A stretch of 64,000 bases of DNA from Rhynchopus euleeides (taxonomy: Eukaryota; Euglenozoa; Diplonemea; Diplonemida; Diplonemidae): the NCBI GenBank assembly GCA_963210315.1, contig OY723272.1, positions 248,001 through 312,000 on the forward strand. Reading direction: 5' to 3'. The notes beneath the pieces were generated by a model. The model worked only from the letters and a program-made list of their open reading frames with translations. It had not been told where the DNA came from and made no database searches. Shown one piece after another: positions 34,315-43,164 of this stretch (positions are counted from its first letter, which is position 1; each line of letters begins with the position of its first letter). The position numbers were made by a program, and so were the translations under genes.

Positions 34315-35761
34315 CTCCAGGATTTGGCGCACAAAACATTCCCCGCCGAGCCCCCAGGTCCTGGGTAAGACGTTAAACTGCCTGGGGGGGCCGTCCCCGG
34401 ACCATGACGGGTGCCTGCACCAGGAGTCTAGCACGGCCGTGGTCCAGGGCATGACCGAAAACTGCTTGGGTACCGAGGCTCCCCAGACCAGGAAGGGTGG
34501 AGACACCTGGAGTCTAAATAGTCACACCACGTCAGGCCAGACCTACGCATTGCACTCCGCGAAGACTGCCACACAGCCGCGGGGCAGGTGTGCAGCCTGT
34601 GGAAAACCTCGTACAGAAAAGGGTCGGCGACCGCCCGCCCCCAGTCTGAGAGGCATCAGCCGAATCTCGGTGGAGGCGGGCACAAAACAAAAGGGAGAGT
34701 CGTCACTGTGCATATCAGCACGGTCCCGCCCTCTGTGCCAGACCAACACACCACCAAAGGAAAAGAGGAAGAGGCGACGAAAGGCAATGCCTCCGTGCGG
34801 CCAGGAGAACACGAAATAGCGACCCCCTCAACGGGGAATGCTACGAGCACGGCCAAAAATCGTTCAAAATCGTTCAAACAACCCCTTAAAACTAATGCAA
34901 CCGAGTGAATCTCAAGAGAGAAGGTAGCAACGACAGTTTGTGTTCTTCGAACGCAGAACACGACGGTGCAACGACAGTCGAATTTCTTCGAACGCAGAAC
35001 ACCCCACCAGCCTGCCGGGCGTGTGAAGTGTTCGCAAAGATCCGCACGGTGAAAAATTTCCTGAGTTGGCTAGGCCGAACTTACAATCTTCATCTGCCGC
35101 ATAAAAATAACCCCTGCCTCACTGCCCCCTCTCATCCTTTTTGGAGGGGCTCAGCACCCCCACCATTCTGTGGGCGGGGGGGGGGGGGGGGGGGGGGGGG
35201 GACCCACCAGACGCACAGCAGTGGGAAACCTGTGATGTGCGGTTCTGGGGCAGAGGAAAGAGCCCATGGGTCCATTCGAGGGAATCGTTACTATTAGCAG
35301 CAGTAGCAGCAGCAGCGTGTTTGCGAAGCCTTCGCAAAAACACGAGCCGAAATCAAAACACGATGGGGGAGTGGGTTCAGAAACATCAGTGCGTCGGTGG
35401 ACACGTCAGGGTGTGGGACGAATCAGAAGTATGAAGAATGAATTGGCACGGGGTTGTTCTCCCGCGGGCAGGGACGGTGCCGCGGAAAGGGAAATGGGAA
35501 CAGAAGAGGGGTGGGGGGGCAGGGGGGGAAGGCGCGGAGGCACCGCGACACGCAGGCACCCTTGGATGCGGCAGGGCCGGCGCACTTCTGCTGGGGCAGA
35601 GAAAGCAGATCGTTCGGAGGAACAGCCCCAGATTGGTGACACAAGCCCTGCGAAGGGGGAACACGCTGCATCAGGGTGGCACGGAAGCGGAAGTGGTGCT
35701 GGGGGTGGCGAGCAAGGCCCAGGCACCGCAGAGGGCGTGCTGCGTAGGGTCTGGAGAATGC
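34315..35761. other. Gene-free spacer between transporter copies 2 and 3
   Basis: No supported gene. It holds a hairpin CCCCCAGG/CCTGGGGG (about 34350-34388), a motif GGCCGAACTTACAA (35076) that recurs in related form at 41580 and 47170, and one of the longest G runs in the window (about 35174-35201). Confidence 0.5.
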
Positions 35762-38700
35762 TCAGATGCGGCCGTCTTCGAGTGACTGGAGGTAGGCTGC
35801 GCGCGGGTCGTCGGCACACGCGATGTCAGTGAAGCGTGTCTGCTCTGCGGTGGGGAGGGCGGTCAGGAACTTTTCGTAGAAGACGCCGCGGTTGGCGATG
35901 AGGTCGCGCGGGGAGCCTGTCTCGACAAGGCGGCCCGCCTCCGCACCCGCAGGCTTGTCCAGCACGAACAGCCGGTCCGAGTCGATCACGGTCTGCAGGC
36001 GGTGGGCAATGGTGATGACGGTGTAGCCCTCAAACGACTCGCGGATCGTCTTCTGGATCAGCATGTCCGTCTGCATGTCGATGTTGGCCGTCGCCTCGTC
36101 GATCAGCAGCACACGCGTGTTCCCCTTCAGCATGGCGCGTGCCAAGCACAGCAGCGCACGCTCGCCCACAGAGAAGTTACCTGCCTTCTCCGCCACGGCC
36201 CCGGCCAGCCGCCCGTCGTGCGACTCGATGCGTGCACGCATGTTCACCTTCTCCAGTGCGGCCCACACCTGCTCGTCAGACCACACGTCACCGGGGTCCA
36301 GGTTGTAGCGCACAGTCCCGCGGAACAGCAGCGGGTCCTGCGGCACCATCGACAGCTGCCGCCGCAGGTGCCGCAGCGCCACCTCGCGGATGTTGCGCCC
36401 ACCGACCGTGATCTCACCCGCGTCGATCTCCACCAGCCGGAACAGCGCAATCAGGGCTGTGCTCTTACCAACCCCTGTGTGCCCGACAAGCCCGATGCGC
36501 TCCCCTGCCTTCACCTCAAACGACAGCCCGTCCACCACGAGCGGCAGACCAGGGCGGTACCGCAGCGCCACGTCCTTGAACGACACCGCAACATCCTGTC
36601 CCGGCCACTCAGGCCCCGGCACATCCCCGTCCAGGTTCTCCTGTGGCACACCGTCCTTGCCGTCGCGTGTGTACTGGAACACACGCTCCACAGACGACAT
36701 CGACGCCTCGAACTCGGAGTAGATCTCCACAATGAAGCTGAGGAAGAAGGACAAGGCAACAGAATACGTGATACCAAGTGCTTGTGTGGATGCGTTTGTA
36801 TTGTCATTTGAATGCACACGCGAGTACACACTCATCCCCACAAAGGACCCAACAATGAGCGCCCCGATCACGGCAAGACGCACGGACAGGTACTGCGGCA
36901 GGTAGATGGAGCTGAACGACGTCAGTGCAGATGCGTCCAGGTGCTTCCTGTTCATCCGGATGCTTGCATGCTGCAGCCCGTACGCAGCAATCGTCTTGTG
37001 TCCGTTCAGCGTCTGGGTGAAGTGTGCCAGGATGGGCGACCTGTTCATCGAGTCCATGCGGCGTGCGTCGCGCTGTGCAGGCAGGTAGTGCCGCACCGTG
37101 TACAGGTACACCACACCAAGCCCTGCCATGACGACCAGGATCAGCGGGTTAGAGTACACCTGCACCCCGATGCTGCCCACAATCATCGAGATGGCGAACA
37201 GCATCCAGAACAGGTTCATCGGCACGTCGTTGTCAATCTGGAACATGTCGTCCGTGAAGCGGTTCAGGATACGTCCTGTTGCTGTCGTGTCGAAGAAGGA
37301 CATGGGTGCGTCCAGCAGGTGCCGCAGCATGCCGGCATGCAGACTGCGTGACGCACGCCGGAACCCTGCAAATGCGAACAGCGACGTCAGGCACCAGAAT
37401 GCGATCATCAGCAGCAGGATCACCCCGTACACAATCTTGTACAGCCTGTTGCGTGCGTCCTCCCCGAGAGACGAGCCGTACGGGATGTAGTCACGCGACC
37501 ACCACGACAGCCACATGTCTGACGCGTTGAGGCACAGCTGCGAGATCCCCAGCAGCACCACCAGCCCCAACCAGAAGGGCACCCCTCCGATGGCCTGTGC
37601 GTAGCTGGCGAACAGGCGCCACCCCATGCTGCCGATCACACGCTCCTCGTCGCGCATCAGCTTGTCCTCGTCCTGGGACTTGACGGCGGCCAGCTCCCCA
37701 CGGTGCACCATCTTTGCCGCCTCCTCGAACGTGATCCCGCGAGAGCGCTGGAAGTACGCCGTCAGCAGGGCAGGGCCCCACGCGCTGCGCACCAGCAGCA
37801 CGCCCTCGTCGCTGCGCTCCACAAAGTCCTCCACAAACCCCAGTGCCTGTGTGTACGACTGGATCACCGTCGTGCTGCCTGCGAGACGCGACGTCGTGTC
37901 TGCCTGGTCCGCAAGCACAGCCGTCACTGCCTGCGGCACCATGTCGTCGTCCCCATCCCCGTCCACATCCACACTCAGGTACAGCCGCTCCGTCACGGCG
38001 TCCATCCTGTGCAGCTCCGGCTTCGGCGAGCGTGAAGGGGACCGCGAACGGGACCGCGAACGGGGCTTCTCAGCCGCGGCTGTGTCCGCATCAGCCTCAC
38101 TGCTGGGGGCCGCCTCGTCGCCCTTCTGTGTGCTGTTCCCGTCCTTCGTCAGGTGTGCGTGCTCCCCGCTGTGCACAAGCTCGTCGTACGTCCCAACAAA
38201 CTTCAGGTCCCCAGCACCGCCCTCGCCCTCGCCCAGCACGACCACCTCGTCCGCACGGTGCAGGTACTGCGACTGGTGCGTCGTCAGCACCACGGTCTTC
38301 CCGCGCAGCACCCCGCACACGCACTGGTCCATCACACGCCGCTGCGTCCCCGCGTCCAGCGCCGACAGAGGGTCGTCCAGCAGGTACACGTCTGCGTCAG
38401 AGTACACCGCACGTGCCAGCGACACGCGCTGCTTCTGCCCTCCCGACAGGTTGATCCCACGCTCCCCGATCTCCGTCGCGTCGCCGTTGGTGAACTGCGC
38501 CAGGTCGGACCGCAGCTGGCACACGTCCGTGCACGTGTCGTACCACAGCGACTGCTCCGGCCCTTCCACACCCCCCATCGTCACGTTGTGACGCACCGTG
38601 TCGTTCCGCAGCCACGCATCCTGCTGTGCGTACGCCACACGGCCTCCCAGCGCCACCTGCCCGCCCTTCGTGTCGCAGAACCCGAGCAGTGCGTTGATCA

Positions 38701-40876
38701 AGGTCGTCTTCCCGCACCCCGTCGACCCCACCACCATCGTCAGCTTCCCCTTCTTCAGCTCCAGAGGGCGGGACAGGTTCAGCAGCGTCTTCGGGAACAC
38801 CCTGTACGGTGTGTCCTTCTCCGCCTCCTCCTTCCCCGCCTCCTTCTCCTTGTCTGCCCCCTCCTCCCCTTCTGTGCTGGAGTCGCCGTCTGCCCCGCCT
38901 GCAGCCGCGTCGCCCACGTTGACGGCAACCTGCGCAGTGGAGCCAGACCGCCCTGCCTTCTTGACGTCGTCCTTCGCCTTCTGCTCGGCCTCGTCCCTGT
39001 CGGCCTGCACAACGGCAGCACCTGCCGCAGCAGCAAGCACAGCCGCCGCCAGCTGCGACAGCTCCAGGGGTGCAGGTGCCTTTTGCGTCACAGACTTGTC
39101 CCCCGTCGACAGCGGCACCGGCACGTACGCCACAAATGCCGCACGCTGCGTGTCTGGGTCCAGCTGGATACTGACAGCACCGACATCAACAGTCCTGTCC
39201 ACGTGGTCCACCTGGTCGGGCGACTCCAGCAGACGGCCCAGACGGAACCAGGACTCGCGGGCACTGACGTAGCTGTTGATCAACGAAGGAAGTGAGATGG
39301 CAGGCTCACGCATCAACTCGAAGTACATCTGTGTTGTGAAGACGATCTCAGGTGTCAGTGTGTGCCCCGTCAGCACGTACACGATACAGAAGGTTGCATT
39401 GAGGATGGCGCTGGTGGACAGTATGACACCGACGATGACAGAGAACCAGTTCTGCTCGACCTTCATGAGACCCAGCTCCTCGTCACGGACAGAAGAAGCC
39501 TTCTCCATGAAGCGGTGCTCCCACACCATGTACTTCACGATGCGCAGACCGTCGAATACCTCGTTGATGATGCTGATCCGTGTGTCCCTCACCTTATTGA
39601 GCCTCTCCACGGGTGCTGACATCTTCGTGATGCACAAAGCAAGCACTGGGATGATGATGGCAAGCGACCCCAGAGAAGAGAAGACCGTCGCCCCTGCCAA
39701 GCGGTACAGCATGATGATGGTGACGATGACGACAGCAGGTGCTGCCCACAGGTCGTGAATGGCCCAGAACATCTCTTGAATCGCCTCAGCATCCTTGTCG
39801 ATGAGGTTGACCTTGTTGCCCACGCTGAAGTCGGGGTGTCCCTCAGACATCTGCGAGACTGTCAGGCTCTTGTCGTAGATCACAGCACTCGTCACGTTGC
39901 GCACGTGCATCCCCAGACGCATTAACAGGAAGTGGTACCACGACATGAGGAATGCCTCGACAAGTTCTGCTGCAACCATGAGGACCAAGTAGATGACACC
40001 TTCCGTGACGGAGACGGAGACGTATTCCACAGGACCCGGTGTGTAGTTGGCAGGGAGGTCTGCTCCATACATGTACTCCTCGAAGCCTGTGCTGTTCGGG
40101 GAGGGTGTGGGGACGTCAGTGGCGACAGGGGTCAGCGCGAGGTACAGCGTCAGGCGGCGCACCACCTCAGGCTGCACGAAGTTTGCAGCTGTCGACACAA
40201 GGATGGCCAGCCCGCTGACGAGCAGCGGCCACCTGAATGCGGCCAGCGTGGCCCACCCGATGGAGGGTGCCTCCGGGCGCTTGCCGCCCCACGTGTAGGG
40301 GGTGCCGTCTGGCTGCATCACGAGGGGGCGGATCTCCTTCGGGCGCACGAAGCTGCCGTGCCCGGGGCGGCACGCGAACACCTGCTCCCCCATCCAGTAC
40401 CCGTCGCCCGCCTCCTTCAGGTGCGATGGGTCCTCCCACTCCACGCCGCAGTGGTACACATACTTGTTGGGGCCGTACACCAGGCGCCCGACCCACTGCA
40501 GACGGCCCCGCCGCCCCTTTCTGTCCTCCACCGCAGCGCCTGCAGCAGCCAGCCCGTCCCACATGCGTGCCCGCTCCAGCTGTGCATCCACCTGCTTCTT
40601 GAACAGCACGTAGTTGTGGTCCGTCCGGTCCACCTCCGACATCGCCCCCAGGTCCTCCACCTGCAGCGCCTCCCCCTCCTGCTTCGACTTCCGGTACGCC
40701 AGGTCGACGATCCGCCCCACCCACAGGAAGAAGACGCGCGACACGAACCCCGCCTGCTCCTCTGCAGACTTCTCCCGCGGCTTGCCATCCCCTTCCCCAC
40801 CAGAGATGTCCACACGCGTCTCCTGCAGCCCCGGCGCCTCCGGGTCTGGCAGCCGCGTGTACTTCACAGACGACAT
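35762..40876 (-). CDS. ABCC-type full ABC transporter with embedded CAP-Gly-like domain, copy 3 (mosaic)
   Basis: A 1,704-residue ORF from MSSVKYTRLP. The frame stays open 72 codons further upstream to 41092 only because two bases of the leader (CCGGCAG to CCGCAG) are missing, so I use the ATG conserved in the other copies. Domains and motifs are as in copies 1 and 2, including the CAP-Gly-like domain at 121-185 and intact Walker A, signature and H-loop motifs in both NBDs. It reads as a mosaic. TMD2 and the flank after the linker follow copy 2, while part of the NBD1 insertion (KKAGRSGSTAQVAVNVG), the RS repeats and the DAVTERLY segment follow copy 1. TMD1 has its own changes (AAELVEAFLMSWYHF, DAEAIQEMFWAIHDLW). 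Likely an exporter with its own specificity; gene conversion is the simplest explanation of the pattern. Confidence 0.94.
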   Translation of the reverse strand: MSSVKYTRLPDPEAPGLQETRVDISGGEGDGKPREKSAEEQAGFVSRVFFLWVGRIVDLAYRKSKQEGEALQVEDLGAMSEVDRTDHNYVLFKKQVDAQLERARMWDGLAAAGAAVEDRKGRRGRLQWVGRLVYGPNKYVYHCGVEWEDPSHLKEAGDGYWMGEQVFACRPGHGSFVRPKEIRPLVMQPDGTPYTWGGKRPEAPSIGWATLAAFRWPLLVSGLAILVSTAANFVQPEVVRRLTLYLALTPVATDVPTPSPNSTGFEEYMYGADLPANYTPGPVEYVSVSVTEGVIYLVLMVAAELVEAFLMSWYHFLLMRLGMHVRNVTSAVIYDKSLTVSQMSEGHPDFSVGNKVNLIDKDAEAIQEMFWAIHDLWAAPAVVIVTIIMLYRLAGATVFSSLGSLAIIIPVLALCITKMSAPVERLNKVRDTRISIINEVFDGLRIVKYMVWEHRFMEKASSVRDEELGLMKVEQNWFSVIVGVILSTSAILNATFCIVYVLTGHTLTPEIVFTTQMYFELMREPAISLPSLINSYVSARESWFRLGRLLESPDQVDHVDRTVDVGAVSIQLDPDTQRAAFVAYVPVPLSTGDKSVTQKAPAPLELSQLAAAVLAAAAGAAVVQADRDEAEQKAKDDVKKAGRSGSTAQVAVNVGDAAAGGADGDSSTEGEEGADKEKEAGKEEAEKDTPYRVFPKTLLNLSRPLELKKGKLTMVVGSTGCGKTTLINALLGFCDTKGGQVALGGRVAYAQQDAWLRNDTVRHNVTMGGVEGPEQSLWYDTCTDVCQLRSDLAQFTNGDATEIGERGINLSGGQKQRVSLARAVYSDADVYLLDDPLSALDAGTQRRVMDQCVCGVLRGKTVVLTTHQSQYLHRADEVVVLGEGEGGAGDLKFVGTYDELVHSGEHAHLTKDGNSTQKGDEAAPSSEADADTAAAEKPRSRSRSRSPSRSPKPELHRMDAVTERLYLSVDVDGDGDDDMVPQAVTAVLADQADTTSRLAGSTTVIQSYTQALGFVEDFVERSDEGVLLVRSAWGPALLTAYFQRSRGITFEEAAKMVHRGELAAVKSQDEDKLMRDEERVIGSMGWRLFASYAQAIGGVPFWLGLVVLLGISQLCLNASDMWLSWWSRDYIPYGSSLGEDARNRLYKIVYGVILLLMIAFWCLTSLFAFAGFRRASRSLHAGMLRHLLDAPMSFFDTTATGRILNRFTDDMFQIDNDVPMNLFWMLFAISMIVGSIGVQVYSNPLILVVMAGLGVVYLYTVRHYLPAQRDARRMDSMNRSPILAHFTQTLNGHKTIAAYGLQHASIRMNRKHLDASALTSFSSIYLPQYLSVRLAVIGALIVGSFVGMSVYSRVHSNDNTNASTQALGITYSVALSFFLSFIVEIYSEFEASMSSVERVFQYTRDGKDGVPQENLDGDVPGPEWPGQDVAVSFKDVALRYRPGLPLVVDGLSFEVKAGERIGLVGHTGVGKSTALIALFRLVEIDAGEITVGGRNIREVALRHLRRQLSMVPQDPLLFRGTVRYNLDPGDVWSDEQVWAALEKVNMRARIESHDGRLAGAVAEKAGNFSVGERALLCLARAMLKGNTRVLLIDEATANIDMQTDMLIQKTIRESFEGYTVITIAHRLQTVIDSDRLFVLDKPAGAEAGRLVETGSPRDLIANRGVFYEKFLTALPTAEQTRFTDIACADDPRAAYLQSLEDGRI

Positions 40877-40995
40877 CCTGCCGCAGTCCCGTGCCTCTGC
40901 CTGCCCTGCCCTGCCCTCCCTCACGCAAGGTGTGCTGCTGCCGTGCTGCGGATCTGCAGGGCGGTGGGTGTGGCGTGTGGCGTGGTGTAGTGCGG
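40877..40995 (-). promoter_or_regulatory. Conserved 5' leader of transporter copy 3
   Basis: Same ~120-base leader as before copies 1 and 2, with a two-base deletion just upstream of the ATG. Confidence 0.5.
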
Positions 40996-41785
40996 TGGCG
41001 ACATCCTGCGCAATACGACGCATCACATGAGCACCCACACCCACACACACACCCAACCCATCGACCCCGCTAATCAACTCTGTACAATGCAAACAACATC
41101 GAGCTGTGCCGTGCCACTACCTGCGTTTCGTCCCTCCCTCCACTTCCCTGTGTACTGTGCCCCTTCGAAAGAGTGTCTTCCGGGACCTTCAGCACCTCTT
41201 GTAATGGGCAGCAGTGATGCCACATCTGGTGTCAGCACACTGCTGGCGGGGTGCCGCCGCGCGAGAGCCTTGCGAGCCTCGCCCACCGCTGTCCCCGATG
41301 TAAATGTTGCACCACTCCTCACGGAGGCCACGTGCCCGGTGGGAACACCGGACCCCATGCACCCTGCGAGGTTGGCACTTGCCCTTGCTTAGGAGAACGC
41401 CTCCCGACACATCCATGTTGTACAATAAGCAACGTGAAACAAAAAAGTTGGCCTGGAGCACTGCTCCCCCCGGGGGGGACTCCATTGCCGGGCTAATGAA
41501 GCGCACCCCCTCGACGGCCCATGTGCAGCTTGCATCGGTGTGTTGCAAGAATTACACAACTGAAAGTTTCCCCAGTTGGCTGCGCCGAACTAACAAAAAA
41601 AATAACGCCGAAATGATTTTGGCGACAAAGACTTGTCGCCCATTAGCGAAGGGCTTCCACCCGACAACGGTGTACCATTTTGGGTTTCTGGGCCACACCA
41701 CACACACGCATCCACGCAGGGCAGCCCTGCGCAGCTTCTCTGGATTTATATTCAAAAGTATCTGCCTCCCACACACACACACACA
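40996..41785. other. Gene-free spacer
   Basis: No gene seen. It contains CACA repeats at both ends and the motif GCTGCGCCGAACTAACAAAA near 41580, which recurs in related form at 35076 and 47170. Confidence 0.45.
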
Positions 41786-42145
41786 CAAGCCCTCAAGACT
41801 CTTGAAGCGGCCTGACTATTTAGTGTCTTCGTCGCAGCAAGGGGGCGATATATACCGCCTTTTTTTATTGATTTCACGTGTCAGTGTTTGACTTTTTCGC
41901 AACTTCATTTCTTCCTTTTCTCCCTCTCCAACCCCACCCGTGACACCACCAGGGTTTAGCTAGCCCTGGTCCGATTATCCCCGGTTCTTCGCTGAAGAGA
42001 CGCGGCCGGGGGGAGGGGTACGAAGAGTACGCGTCGAAACCGGTGTCACGCCGTGTTGGGGAATCCTTCGGGAGTGCGATACTGAAGGGGAGGTGCTACT
42101 GCCCGTGCAGGGCGACACCGCCTTAAAACTTTATAACCACACACA
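41786..42145 (+). ncRNA. Candidate structured non-coding RNA or its gene, copy 1
   Basis: A 360-base unit repeated at 42587-42945 with about three differences. It folds richly in the written orientation: CAAGACTCTTG, CCAGGG/CCCTGG, CCCCGG/CCGGGG enclosing CTTC/GAAG, GTACGAAGAGTAC, and an outer CGGTGTC/GACACCG stem enclosing CCTTC/GAAGG and GCCC/GGGC hairpins. It has no ORF shared by the copies. GGCGATATATACCGCC followed by T6-7 lies near its start and could be a TATA-like element or a terminator. I do not recognise it as SRP, RNase P/MRP, U snRNA, 5S or a self-splicing intron. The unit could instead be a terminal direct repeat of a small element. Confidence 0.45.
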
Positions 42146-42586
42146 AACCCTCAAAATCCCCCAGGCCTGATGAGCAAACCCCCCTGCCCCATGTTGTGAT
42201 TTCCTTTCTACCTTGCACAAAACATCCCATTTGCCCCTTTTCTTCCTTCGAAAGTGTTGTGACTACCCCCCCTTCCCCACCCCTCGGGAGTGCCACTCCT
42301 CTGGTGGTTAAAAGTGACCCGCCGTTGTGCCTTCGGCATCTGTTGCGTGTGCCGTCGTATGCTTCCTATGCACTAGTTATAGCTATCCGGGGGCGGTCTG
42401 CTGTCGCACCAGTGGGCTGCCCCACCTCTGCACCCTCGGTTTTTAAGATGTTCACCACAGCGGAGAATGATCCCCTTCTCTGTGGCGATCGAGCCAAGCT
42501 GGACGAGGTTCGCCTTCGGGCGAAGGTCATGTGGGCGGACAAAAGGTGCCTGCTCCTGAGGCTCATCAGCAACCTGTTTCTACCTT
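42146..42586. other. Interval between the two structured direct repeats
   Basis: About 440 bases with one 136-codon ORF that ends inside the second repeat and has no known domain. If the flanking repeats are LTRs, this would be the body of a miniature (TRIM-like) element, but I see no primer-binding site or polypurine tract. Confidence 0.4.
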
Positions 42587-42945
42587 CAAGCCCTCAAGAC
42601 TCTTGAAGCGGCCTGACTATTTAGTGTCTTCGTCGCAGCAAGGGGGCGATATATACCGCCTTTTTTATTGATTTCACGTGTCAGTGTTTGACTTTTTCGC
42701 AACTTTATTTCTTCCTTTTCTCCCTCTCCAACCCCACCCGTGACACCACCAGGGTTTAGCTAGCCCTGGTCCGATTATCCCCGGTTCTTCGCTGAAGAGA
42801 CGCGGCCGGGGGGAGGGGTACGAAGAGTACGCGTCGAAACCGGTGTCACGTCGTGTTGGGGAATCCTTCGGGAGTGCGATACTGAAGGGGAGGTGCTACT
42901 GCCCGTGCAGGGCGACACCGCCTTAAAACTTTATAACCACACACA
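42587..42945 (+). ncRNA. Candidate structured non-coding RNA or its gene, copy 2
   Basis: Second copy of the 41786-42145 unit. Differences seen: one T fewer in the T run, CTTCATTTC to CTTTATTTC, and CACGCCGTG to CACGTCGTG. All the stems listed for copy 1 are kept. Confidence 0.45.
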
Positions 42946-43164
42946 CACACACCCTCCGAAAAGCAACCCTCTCTTTTTTTGCTGCGGCCCCAGCCCTTGA
43001 ACGCCACTCTGTTTCAAGGGCCGGTTGCGATGCAGGGAACGCACCTAGGGAAGAGCACTGGATCCACCGTTGTCAAGCACTTGAGAGGGGGGGGAGAGAG
43101 AGAAATAAAGAACCGTTGTTTCTGTGTGATCGATTTGGGTGGGAACCGAGGGGTGGGGGGTGGC

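Noticed and set aside
40877..41092. 72-residue N-terminal extension of transporter copy 3
   Set aside because: It exists only because of a two-base deletion in the leader, is absent from the other copies and translates the conserved UTR-like sequence.
41786..42945. The 360-base direct repeats as ordinary LTRs
   Set aside because: No TG...CA ends, primer-binding site, polypurine tract or gag/pol remnants; kept only as an alternative to a duplicated RNA gene.
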